Source: a virus
DNA: 64,000 nt
Virus record (IMG/VR): IMGVR_UViG_3300003322_000266
Span: 1 to 64,000 of that record
Direction: 5' to 3' (one strand)
Positions within the stretch are counted from its first letter, which is position 1, and each line of letters opens with the position of its first letter. Of this stretch, positions 57,115 through 64,000 are shown in pieces. A program made the translations under genes and the position numbers. The notes beneath the pieces were generated by a model that was given only the letters and a program-made list of their open reading frames with translations, did not search any database and was not told the origin of the DNA.

Positions 57115-57681
57115 TTAGTGACCCCAGGCGAACATGAAGCCCGTGTTGCCGCCGTTGTTGACCGTGACCGTCGATGCAGTCGGCGGAGACGCAGCCGAGA
57201 TCGACAGAATGCGGGAGCTGTCGCCCGAAGCGCAGACAGCTCCGAGGCATCCGGTTGGGAAGGCGGGACTGATGCTGAGTGCGAGATCGGAACCGCCGCC
57301 AGGACACGTGAACGTCCGCCAGTGGAAGATGAGGCCGCCCTTGATGTCCGCGTAGCCGCTGGCCGTCAGGTTGTTGACGAAGTCCGCGTTGTAGGCGCTG
57401 GTCGTCACGTAGGAACCGGCCACGTTGTTCGCGATCTGCTGCACGGCATCGCCGAGCTGCGCCCAGTTGTTGTTGTCGATCGAGAGTCCCGACTTGACGA
57501 TGACCGATGCGACCTGGAGCAACAGCCGGTTGTAGATCTCTGCCACGTTGTTGGTCGACGTGGAAGGACCTGAGCCGTTGGTTGCACCCGTGTGCGTCGT
57601 ATTCAGAGGACTCGAGGTCGTGGCGCCAGGTGTGAACGCTGCCGTGACCCCGATGCCAGGGATGAAACTGATGAGATCCAA
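57115..57681 (-). CDS. Short fibre/tip with gp53-like C-terminal domain
   Basis: The start codon is TTG at 57681, 8 nt after AAAGGAG. The N-terminal half has a glycine/threonine linker and a helical part (NNWAQLGDAVQQIANNVAG). The end (GGLIFHWRTFTCPGGG ... FPTGCLGAVCA ... GFMFAWGH) matches the widely spread receptor-binding C-terminal domain of phage fibres called gp53-like, with the typical final G-F-x-x-x-W/Y-G. Cysteines in it are unusual for that fold. The next gene upstream is a baseplate-block protein. Confidence 0.78.
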   Translation of the reverse strand: MDLISFIPGIGVTAAFTPGATTSSPLNTTHTGATNGSGPSTSTNNVAEIYNRLLLQVASVIVKSGLSIDNNNWAQLGDAVQQIANNVAGSYVTTSAYNADFVNNLTASGYADIKGGLIFHWRTFTCPGGGSDLALSISPAFPTGCLGAVCASGDSSRILSISAASPPTASTVTVNNGGNTGFMFAWGH

Positions 57682-57693
57682 GGTAGTGCTCCT

Positions 57694-58599
57694 TTAAGGC
57701 CAGCGGGCCTCGTCGATGTGGGTCAGGGGTTGGCCCATGCCACCCTGCGCGATTGCGATGCCGTTGACATCCGTTGCGCCACCCGTCCATCCACCTACCT
57801 TGGAGTGATAGAGGATCGGGTAGTTGGGCGTCTGCCCGCTGAAGGTCGGATTCCAGAGACCACCTGCCAGCATGATGTTGGCGAACGTGTCACTGTCTTC
57901 GGTCACGATCTTGTAGACCAGTGACACCGAGATCGCGTACAGCACGAGGTTGTAGTTGCAAATCTCATAGAAGAACTTGCCGAGCGTGATCGGATCGACA
58001 GGGTAGTCGATCGGCATTGTGATCAGCACGTGCGTCGTCTGGAAGTACGGACCGGGAGGTGAATCCCAGATGTACTGGCCTTCGAGACTCGGATTCGGAA
58101 TCACGAATGACTCGTAGTCCGTACTCACCAGAGGACTGATCTGGAGACCAGCCCCGAGGCAGAAGTTCAGAAAGTCGATGGCTGCATTCTTGCCCTTACC
58201 GAACCAGTATGAGCCGAGGAACTTCGCGATTGCACGGTAGCCAGTCTCTGAGACGACGCCGGCTGCTGCCAGCTTCATACCCAGGAGGTTGACCTGCTGG
58301 ACGATGACGGCTCGTTCTGGACCACCCCAGTCCAGGAACGAGATCATCTCGCCAGCTTCGACCTTGGCTTCCATCGCCCTGGTGCTGACCCACATGTTTC
58401 GGATCTGGGACAGAGCATCGATCTTGGCCTCGACCAGGTAGTCGAACTGTCGATCGATCGAGTCTGCGTACTCGACGAAGTACGGGTTGGTTGCGAGGTA
58501 CGGCGCGAGCAGGATCGACTTCGGCAGCTTGACGAAGGCTCGCCTGTTCAGCGCCCCGGACGAGAACGGTAGGTCGGTTGTGTAGGTGTAGACGGTCAT
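57694..58599 (-). CDS. Baseplate-associated protein after gp6-like (301 aa)
   Basis: Tyr/Phe/Trp-rich, with mixed alpha/beta structure; it overlaps the gp6-like stop (ATGA), a position taken by tail protein I/gp7-like genes in many myoviruses. The N-terminal half (FVKLPKSILLAPYLATN, YADSIDRQFDYLVEAK) resembles the start of tail protein I family members. I cannot confirm the family; wedge or fibre-attachment is the most likely role. Confidence 0.7.
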   Translation of the reverse strand: MTVYTYTTDLPFSSGALNRRAFVKLPKSILLAPYLATNPYFVEYADSIDRQFDYLVEAKIDALSQIRNMWVSTRAMEAKVEAGEMISFLDWGGPERAVIVQQVNLLGMKLAAAGVVSETGYRAIAKFLGSYWFGKGKNAAIDFLNFCLGAGLQISPLVSTDYESFVIPNPSLEGQYIWDSPPGPYFQTTHVLITMPIDYPVDPITLGKFFYEICNYNLVLYAISVSLVYKIVTEDSDTFANIMLAGGLWNPTFSGQTPNYPILYHSKVGGWTGGATDVNGIAIAQGGMGQPLTHIDEARWP

Positions 58600-60833
58600 G
58601 ACGTAGCATCACGAATCGGGAACAGGGCATCCGACTGACGGTTCGAGTACTGAACGTTGACGTTCAGGTTCCCGAGGCCGTTGTAGCGAATGAGCGTGTT
58701 CGAGGCACCACCGACTGGCAGCGGCGTCGGGTCCGAACCACCGACGTCCAGGTAGTGGCGCTGGAAGCCATCGAGGGAGGCAATGATTCCCAGGTGTCCC
58801 GGGCGTCGACCCCAAACGTTGTACCTGACCGCGTTCGAGATCGGATCGTTGGCCCAGTCGATGATGATGTAGGAGCCGGAGGCCGTGACCTGGGGTTGCA
58901 CCCAGTTCGTCGGGACGCCGATGTCCATGATGCCCACCGTCGAAGAGGCCGTGACCAGAGTCCAGCTGGTGCCCGGAGGATCGCCGCTGATGATCTGATC
59001 GCCGACACCGACTGCCCAGTTCAGACCACCCGGATCGATGTGACCCGCGCGGTTCACGATCCAGTATTGTCCGGCTGCAGTCGCACCTGTCGGAAAGCCT
59101 GGGGCCGTTGACGCATCGATGAGACCGATGAAGAGCGGGCTCGGACTCGGCGCATCGACCGACACTGCGTAGTCGTAGATCTGTGGTGTCAGACTGCCGC
59201 CGGTTCCGAAGATCGTGTAGGTGATGTTCGGACTCAGGGGCGCCGTGACGCGCATCGGACCCGTCGGCTTGTTCACCACCACGTAGCTGATCTGGCCGGG
59301 TGCAGCGTTGCGTGCCGTCTGCGCGATGTCGTCAGGCACGAGGTCGGTCATGAGCAGACCGGCACGTGGCGCGAACAGGTTCTGGATCGCCTTGGTGACT
59401 CGCGTCTGCACATCGGCCAGGCTGTTCACCGAGTTGTAGCAGTAGATCGAAACGTCCACGTCATTGACAACCTCGACAGGCGCCTGCCAGACGAAGCGCG
59501 TGCTGTACATGGAGACCGACTGCAGGTACGCGAAGTACTCGTCGATCTGAGCCTGCGTCCAGCTCGAAGTCGTGAGAGCCGAGACGCGGATCACGTTCAT
59601 CCACTCGAGAGCAGCAGGGTTGATCTCACGCTGGGCTTGGGTCACGGAGTCGACAACTCCGGGATAGTCTGCGACGATCGCAGCGTACTGAGCCTTCGTG
59701 ACCGCGGAACTGAAGGTGCCGAACGAGCCAGCCGCGAAGTTCTTGTACGCGAACGTTGGCTTCTCGTCAGCACCGCCCGATGGGTTCTGAACGAAGACGC
59801 CGCTGACATTGGAGATCGACGAGCCGCTGATCTTGACGCCGGTCAGGTTCGAGCCATTGAGCGTTGACCCGAGAGTCTTCGCGTAAGTGATGACGACGCT
59901 GTCGTTGACCTGCGGAACCGAGCCGTAGCCCTGGGCGCCGAACTGGATGTTGAGGCGACCATCGCTCAGGGTCGAGTCCACATACGCCTTCTGCCCCGGG
60001 TAGTTCCAGAGAGCGCCGAAGGCCTTGGTGAGGTCGATGCCGTTGATCGTGACCTTGACGTGTTGATCCGAGACCGAGAATGCATCGTCAGCAGACACCC
60101 AGGTCTGAAGGTCGGAGCCCAGGCCGTTCAGCGTCTGGGTCACGACCTGACCTTCGTGCAGCGTCACCGTGTATGGGACGTTCGCACTCATGGTCAGGGC
60201 TTCGGTGTTGAACCAGTTGTAGCCACCACCCGACAGCTGTGAGTACGGAGGCAATGTCTGGTTCACAGTCGACGTCAGAGTCGCATTCGCCGTCGCAGGC
60301 AGCTTGCGGCTCAGGCGCAGACCTTGCATGTTGACGATGGCCCTGATCGCCGAGTCGGACTGCGCGGTCTCCGGGAATGCGTCTTCGACGCCACGGGCAA
60401 TGCGACTGGTCAGGAAGGTGCCGATGGCCGACACATACTCGATGAGGGTCTGGCTGGTCTGCGTCGTCAGGCCCGAGCTCCAGGTCTGGGTCGTGCTCAG
60501 GTCAGCCTCGAACTGCGACACGAACTGCGCCTGATCGACAGTGGCATCCAGCAGGTTGATGAGGTCGAGAACCTCGAACTGGAAGACCTGCGTCACCGTC
60601 TGTGGTGTGCCTGAAGTCGAGTCCGAACCTTCGACCGTCACGGAGTAGAGGCCGAGGGTCGTCGCCGTGCCAGAGATCAGTCCCTGCGCGTTCATGGTCA
60701 GACCTGGAGGCCAGGCGCCCGCGACCAGGGCGAAGTTGTAGGGCTGGACACCTCCCGTCAGGTTCAAGAACTGCGCGTACGCCTGGTTGATCGACGCTGC
60801 TGGCAGGAAGTGGTCGGTGAAGTCGAGACTCAT
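58596..60833 (-). CDS. Baseplate wedge protein, gp6/J-like, with N-terminal Ig domain
   Basis: Residues 1-90 are a putative-Ig (He_PIG) domain (ASINQAYAQFLNLTGGVQPY, GAWPPGLTMNAQGLISGTAT). After it come segments typical of baseplate J/gp6 proteins: a helical region near 100-180, a beta domain, and VDVSIYCYNSVNSLADVQTR with FAPRAGLLMTDLVPDDIAQ near 460-500. The C-terminal 150 residues look like another Ig/Fn3-like fold. The neighbours (gp25 upstream, gp7-like downstream) confirm the position. It builds the iris-like ring around the hub. An N-terminal Ig fusion is uncommon. Confidence 0.85.
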   Translation of the reverse strand: MSLDFTDHFLPAASINQAYAQFLNLTGGVQPYNFALVAGAWPPGLTMNAQGLISGTATTLGLYSVTVEGSDSTSGTPQTVTQVFQFEVLDLINLLDATVDQAQFVSQFEADLSTTQTWSSGLTTQTSQTLIEYVSAIGTFLTSRIARGVEDAFPETAQSDSAIRAIVNMQGLRLSRKLPATANATLTSTVNQTLPPYSQLSGGGYNWFNTEALTMSANVPYTVTLHEGQVVTQTLNGLGSDLQTWVSADDAFSVSDQHVKVTINGIDLTKAFGALWNYPGQKAYVDSTLSDGRLNIQFGAQGYGSVPQVNDSVVITYAKTLGSTLNGSNLTGVKISGSSISNVSGVFVQNPSGGADEKPTFAYKNFAAGSFGTFSSAVTKAQYAAIVADYPGVVDSVTQAQREINPAALEWMNVIRVSALTTSSWTQAQIDEYFAYLQSVSMYSTRFVWQAPVEVVNDVDVSIYCYNSVNSLADVQTRVTKAIQNLFAPRAGLLMTDLVPDDIAQTARNAAPGQISYVVVNKPTGPMRVTAPLSPNITYTIFGTGGSLTPQIYDYAVSVDAPSPSPLFIGLIDASTAPGFPTGATAAGQYWIVNRAGHIDPGGLNWAVGVGDQIISGDPPGTSWTLVTASSTVGIMDIGVPTNWVQPQVTASGSYIIIDWANDPISNAVRYNVWGRRPGHLGIIASLDGFQRHYLDVGGSDPTPLPVGGASNTLIRYNGLGNLNVNVQYSNRQSDALFPIRDATS

Positions 60834-61252
60834 ACTGGGACCTCAAGGTCAATCGATTGGAGACCGGGGAGGTTCGGCATCACGAATGCGATGCGCACCT
60901 TGTACCCTGGGATGTTGAAGTCAGGCACGATCGAAGTGTTGGTCAGATCGAGTGTGATTCGTGGCTCCCACTTCTCGATCGCTTGCACCATGAAGGTCTC
61001 CATCTTCTGAGCCGTCATGTCGCTGATCGGTTCCTGGATGAACTGCAGCCAGATCGAGCCGTAGGTCGGCTGGAACGTCCGGGCCCTCTGTCCCGGTACG
61101 CAGTTGAAGAGGTTGCGAAGACTCGACTTCACGATCGCCAACCCGTCGGGAATCCGATCGGGCAGCGTGTTGATGCCGTAGTCTGTGTTGACGTCGATCC
61201 AGAGCGCATCGTTGAGTTGCGTCTGATAGTTCGTGGGTCCTGATCCTGCCAT
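60830..61252 (-). CDS. Baseplate wedge protein gp25-like (GpW/gp25 lysozyme-like family)
   Basis: 140 aa with the family pattern: an N-terminal WIDVNTDYGINT segment, a central AIVKSSLRNLFNCVPGQRAR (the NLL..PGxR motif), then FQPTYGSIWLQFIQEPIS and a C-terminal IEKWEPRITLD. Gp25 links sheath initiation to the wedge. The gene overlaps gp6-like by ATGA and has a strong AAAGGAG site. Confidence 0.93.
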   Translation of the reverse strand: MAGSGPTNYQTQLNDALWIDVNTDYGINTLPDRIPDGLAIVKSSLRNLFNCVPGQRARTFQPTYGSIWLQFIQEPISDMTAQKMETFMVQAIEKWEPRITLDLTNTSIVPDFNIPGYKVRIAFVMPNLPGLQSIDLEVPV

Positions 61253-61262
61253 TGATACTCCT

Positions 61263-62072
61263 TTAGACCGGGATGCCCGTCAGGCCGCCCGACAACGTAC
61301 CGCCATGGTGGACGTGAGTGCTGCCGATGTCGTGGCCGTTGACCAACATCGCGCCAGTGATGGTGATGCCTGCAGTCATTGCAGCCATGGTGTCGAAGAC
61401 GGCGCCGCCGGTGACGATCAGTGATCCAGGCATGAAGACATTGCCACCCGACTGCGAGATCGTCACACCGTTGATGTTGGTGTTGCCGTTGACCGTGAAG
61501 TTGCCGTCGATCGTCGTCTGCGGACTCACGAAGTGGATGTTCGAGCTCGCGTTCACCGTCAGGTCAGTGACGTTGAAGATCACGTGCGGGATGTGGAAAA
61601 ACCCGTTCGTATCGTCCGGCGTCGACAGTGTGAAATTGCCGCTTGGATCTACGTCCAAGTCGTAGCCGCCACCCGTCGTGAAGTGCCACTCCTTGCCGGT
61701 CACCACCAGCTTGTTGCCGGCCGGGTCCTTGAAGCCCCAGGTCGTGCCTGACGGGAACTCCGACGGATTGGCGAAGCACTGGATGTGCATGTACATCGGG
61801 TAGTGCGGATCGCCACCTTGAAGCGCGACCGCAACGTCAGAGCCAACGGCAGGGGTGCCGAAGACTCCGTAGCCTGATCCGAAGCCGAAGGGGCTGATCT
61901 TGCACGGACCGATCCACGGGATGTCGCCGAGGTCTGGATCGTAGAGACCAGGCACCGTTGCCTGAATGCGATCCAGGTTCAGTGGATCGACGTTGGTCTT
62001 GACCTTGCCCTTGAACCACTTGTCGCCGTTCGAGTCGACGAGGAATAGCGCGTTGTTGAGAGTGTCGAACAT
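61263..62072 (-). CDS. Baseplate spike / puncturing protein (gp5/gpV-like)
   Basis: Residues 10-100 form an OB-fold (WFKGKVKTNVDPLNLDRIQA, GTPAVGSDVAVALQGGDPHYP). A Gly/Asn/Val-rich triple-stranded beta-helix follows (about 130-240: GNFTLSTPDD, GNFTVNGNTNINGVTISQSG), and the end DIGSTHVHHGGTLSGGLTGIPV has the His-rich apex pattern of gpV-type tips that bind iron. There is no lysozyme domain as in T4 gp5. It pierces the outer membrane at contraction. It lies between hub and gp25 genes. Confidence 0.9.
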   Translation of the reverse strand: MFDTLNNALFLVDSNGDKWFKGKVKTNVDPLNLDRIQATVPGLYDPDLGDIPWIGPCKISPFGFGSGYGVFGTPAVGSDVAVALQGGDPHYPMYMHIQCFANPSEFPSGTTWGFKDPAGNKLVVTGKEWHFTTGGGYDLDVDPSGNFTLSTPDDTNGFFHIPHVIFNVTDLTVNASSNIHFVSPQTTIDGNFTVNGNTNINGVTISQSGGNVFMPGSLIVTGGAVFDTMAAMTAGITITGAMLVNGHDIGSTHVHHGGTLSGGLTGIPV

Positions 62073-63182
62073 TCAGGACCCCAATCCATTCTTGACCGCA
62101 ACGATCTTCTCGTTGTAGGTCGTTCCCTGGATGATGATGATCTTGTCCCTGACCGTGTACTCGCCGTTGTACTGCGTCGAGTCGGAGTCGGCAGGCAGCG
62201 CCAGGTTGAAGTTATCGAACGGCTCCCAGCTGGTCTGGAACGGAAAGAGGAACTCTCCGGTCAGGCTATTCAGCAGGTTGTACCGTGCGTTCTGATAGCG
62301 AGCACGCTCGTAGTTGTCGTGGACATTGCCCCAGTCGATGTGACCGTAGCTGACGCCACCACGTTTCATCCTCGTCCGCACGTCCTGGCTCAGGAGCGGA
62401 TACTTCGCATCCGGCGTGAAGCTCAGCTCGTCCTCCAGATTGTCCACCGAGGACCCAGAGTCCTTGATCGTCTGGACGTAGCGACTGTGCATGTAGCCAC
62501 CGACGTGGTTGTTGGTGCCCGAGTACGTCTTCGGCGTGAAGTCGGTGATCATCAGGAAGTCGCCCTGTCCCGAAGGCGTGTAACCGACCGTGATCTTCGG
62601 CTCCGGATTGTTGTTGACGTCCACGTACAGCATGGAGCCGAGACTGGAGACAGCCAGCGCCATGTGACTCGTGTCCGAGATGTAGCCTGCGCGTGCCACC
62701 GACTTCGCGAACTCGGCCCAGGTCTTGTTGGCAGGCATCCACAGCATCGAGTCTGCAGTGTTGTCGTTGCCTGCATCGTAGATCAGGCCGGTCTCGCCGC
62801 AAATCTGTTCCAGCACTTGAGAGCTCGTGCCCTTCATGCCTGCGCAGCTGCTGCCCACCCAGTAGCGAGGAGCGTCCCAGTAGCACTCGATGTAGTAGAC
62901 GAAACCCTGAGGAGCAGGAGCACGCGTCCACGAATGGACGCGATAGTTACGCGTCAGAGAGGTCGTGCTGTTGAGCTGCACCGTGATCTGCGCACCGTCC
63001 TGCAGTCCGTAGAACTGCATCTGGTTCAGGGTGTCCACGAAGTCGAGGGTCAGGGTCGGCAACGACTGCAGGCTCGAAGCGCGGATGTGCAACGAGCGCA
63101 AGCCGTTGCCTACGTCGAGCGGAAACTCCCGGCCGGCGATGAAGATCGCGGCCGTTACTTGGTCGTTGACGCGGAATGTCAT
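62073..63182 (-). CDS. Baseplate hub protein (gp27/gpD-like)
   Basis: Its layout and place directly upstream of the spike gene match the hub protein of contractile tails: N-terminal barrel (IFIAGREFPLDVGNGLRSLHIR), a middle region with conserved LWMPANKTWAEFAKSVARAG (sequence similar to other hub proteins), and a C-terminal barrel (FNLALPADSDSTQYNGEYTV). The stop overlaps the spike ATG. The hub holds the spike and links it to the tube. Confidence 0.85.
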   Translation of the reverse strand: MTFRVNDQVTAAIFIAGREFPLDVGNGLRSLHIRASSLQSLPTLTLDFVDTLNQMQFYGLQDGAQITVQLNSTTSLTRNYRVHSWTRAPAPQGFVYYIECYWDAPRYWVGSSCAGMKGTSSQVLEQICGETGLIYDAGNDNTADSMLWMPANKTWAEFAKSVARAGYISDTSHMALAVSSLGSMLYVDVNNNPEPKITVGYTPSGQGDFLMITDFTPKTYSGTNNHVGGYMHSRYVQTIKDSGSSVDNLEDELSFTPDAKYPLLSQDVRTRMKRGGVSYGHIDWGNVHDNYERARYQNARYNLLNSLTGEFLFPFQTSWEPFDNFNLALPADSDSTQYNGEYTVRDKIIIIQGTTYNEKIVAVKNGLGS

Positions 63183-63189
63183 GGCTGTC

Positions 63190-63531
63190 CTAGATGGTCA
63201 GGGTCGCATTCTGAGTCGCAGCCGTGGCAGCGAAGAAGGCATCGAGGCTGCTCTTGTTCGGCAACCCGATCTGTGCACCGACGCAAATGTCGTTCAGCGG
63301 ATCGTTGAGGCCGTTGAAGTACAGGATCGCTCGCCAGTAGGCCTGGTCTCCATAGTAGTCGAAGGCCAGGCCCGGCAGGTTCGCTTCGTACTTCGCATCG
63401 ATGGTGATCACCTTGTCGATGGTCGCCGAGTACCGCATGTTGTTGTACTGCGAGTTCAGAATGTCGATGTCAGTCTTGCCGTTGTACAGGGTCTGCAACG
63501 GCGTCACGGTCGAATAGTCAGGGATGCTCAT
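63190..63531 (-). CDS. Baseplate wedge gp53-like / LysM-like protein (113 aa)
   Basis: I start at ATG 63531 with GAGG upstream, as the longer frame is a shadow. The second half has the LysM-like pattern AFDYYGDQAYWRAILYFNGL then NDICVGAQIGLPN, as in T4 gp53-type wedge proteins that carry a LysM-like fold. The position beside hub and spike genes agrees. Confidence 0.8.
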   Translation of the reverse strand: MSIPDYSTVTPLQTLYNGKTDIDILNSQYNNMRYSATIDKVITIDAKYEANLPGLAFDYYGDQAYWRAILYFNGLNDPLNDICVGAQIGLPNKSSLDAFFAATAATQNATLTI

Positions 63532-63538
63532 CGTCGCC

Positions 63539-64000
63539 TCACAGGTTCGGAGTCGTGCTGTTGCCGATGGCGTTGATCGCGTTCGCGTTGCCAATGAAGA
63601 AGCGAGCTTGCGCGGTCTGGAGGATCGACTTGATGTCGTCGGTCGTCACCGTGAACATGGGTCGGAAGGTGACGACAGCCGTTGCTGACATGACGCCACC
63701 ATTGGGCCCAGGCTGTTGAGGCCTGAGCGTGTGCTGCACGTTCGTGATCACGACATTGCTCATGCGGAACCAGTCGCCGATGCGGACCTCGATCTTGTTC
63801 TTCAACAGCGACTCAAGTTCCGACTTCGCAGCCTTGAGCTTCTGACCCGCAAAGGAACTGACCGCTGAGGCCGTGGACACACCGGCCTTGAAGTAGCCCT
63901 GGCCATCCGTCAGTGCCTTCTGTGCTTGGCTACTCGCGGTATCGATGAGTCCGGAGACGACCGAGACAGCACCTTGACCGATCTTCTTCACTGCGTCCGC
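63539..64000 (-). CDS. Baseplate or tail-tube-cap protein, C-terminal part (5' end beyond window)
   Basis: The frame is open to the edge, so only the C-terminal 153 residues are seen; the GTG at 63991 is not necessarily the start. The visible part has an Ala/Ser-rich helical region and a C-terminal beta domain (VRIGDWFRMSNVVITNVQHT, VVTFRPMFTVTTDD) similar to the ends of baseplate tail-tube initiators of gp48/gp54 type. It sits directly upstream of the gp53-like gene. The family call is tentative. Confidence 0.6.
   Translation of the reverse strand, partial: ADAVKKIGQGAVSVVSGLIDTASSQAQKALTDGQGYFKAGVSTASAVSSFAGQKLKAAKSELESLLKNKIEVRIGDWFRMSNVVITNVQHTLRPQQPGPNGGVMSATAVVTFRPMFTVTTDDIKSILQTAQARFFIGNANAINAIGNSTTPNL

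Noticed and set aside
1-64000. tRNA, rRNA, integrase, attachment site, IS element
   Set aside because: Reading the gaps and gene products gave nothing supporting them; a tRNA scan was not possible, so short tRNAs cannot be excluded entirely.

Overview
The window is part of a lytic, tailed double-stranded DNA phage genome with a contractile tail, broadly T4-like in gene content. Direct evidence is a gp41/DnaB-type helicase, a UvsW-type helicase, a gp46/Rad50-type ATPase with a zinc hook, a clamp loader, a sliding clamp and a dNMP kinase, together with a baseplate set (gp25, gp6/J, gp5/gpV spike, gp27/gpD hub, gp53-like), a lysis cassette and a very large set of fibre and spike genes. Base composition is clearly GC-rich, and GTG and TTG starts are common. 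The spanin pair and lipobox lipoprotein point to a Gram-negative host; naming it more closely (for example Burkholderiales) would be guesswork. No integrase, attachment site, tRNA, rRNA, IS element or CRISPR array was seen. The size of the fibre genes and the many small orphan genes suggest a large myovirus genome.

Layout. (1) Positions 1-1313, plus strand: the end of one unknown gene and two small genes, ended by a bidirectional terminator at 1403-1436. (2) 1458-27709, minus strand: about 45 tightly packed genes, mostly with 1-4 nt ATGA/GTGA/TAATG overlaps. They hold the replication and recombination core (helicase 4933-6258, UvsW-like 7921-9444, clamp 10372-11454, gp46-like 14019-16187, dNMP kinase 16189-16899, clamp loader 21954-23093, PD-(D/E)XK nuclease 26846-27709), two Ig/PKD-type probable virion proteins, a membrane-anchored BCS1-like AAA protein, a Lar-like restriction-alleviation protein and many small unknown or zinc-ribbon proteins. 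(3) 27822-50517, plus strand: a DUF5856 gene, then about 22 kb of fibres, tailspikes and adhesins, with a GH5-type glycosidase and the lysis genes (TM protein, nested Rz/Rz1, GH19 endolysin). (4) 50632-64000, minus strand: a flap/5'-3' exonuclease, two tandem DUF2827 glycosyltransferase-like genes, small virion proteins, an S74-chaperone fibre with its probable assembly factor, and the baseplate genes, running off the right edge.

How it fits together. The clamp, clamp loader and helicase form the replisome core. UvsW, gp46-like, the PD-(D/E)XK nuclease and the exonuclease would serve recombination-dependent replication and repair; gp47, UvsX, primase and polymerase must lie outside this window. 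The plus-strand block makes a receptor-binding and polysaccharide-degrading array from a few reused modules: two types of N-terminal anchor, a TIG plus beta-helix spike module, an Fn3/Big-like repeat and a jelly-roll-like module. That reuse, the GH5 enzyme and the DUF2827 pair are the most unusual content.

There is no gene-free stretch longer than 300 bases. The largest gaps are 43592-43787 (two hairpins), 11455-11605 (terminator and probable leader/promoter), 1314-1457 (terminator), 50518-50631 (terminator) and 27710-27821 (divergent intergenic region).
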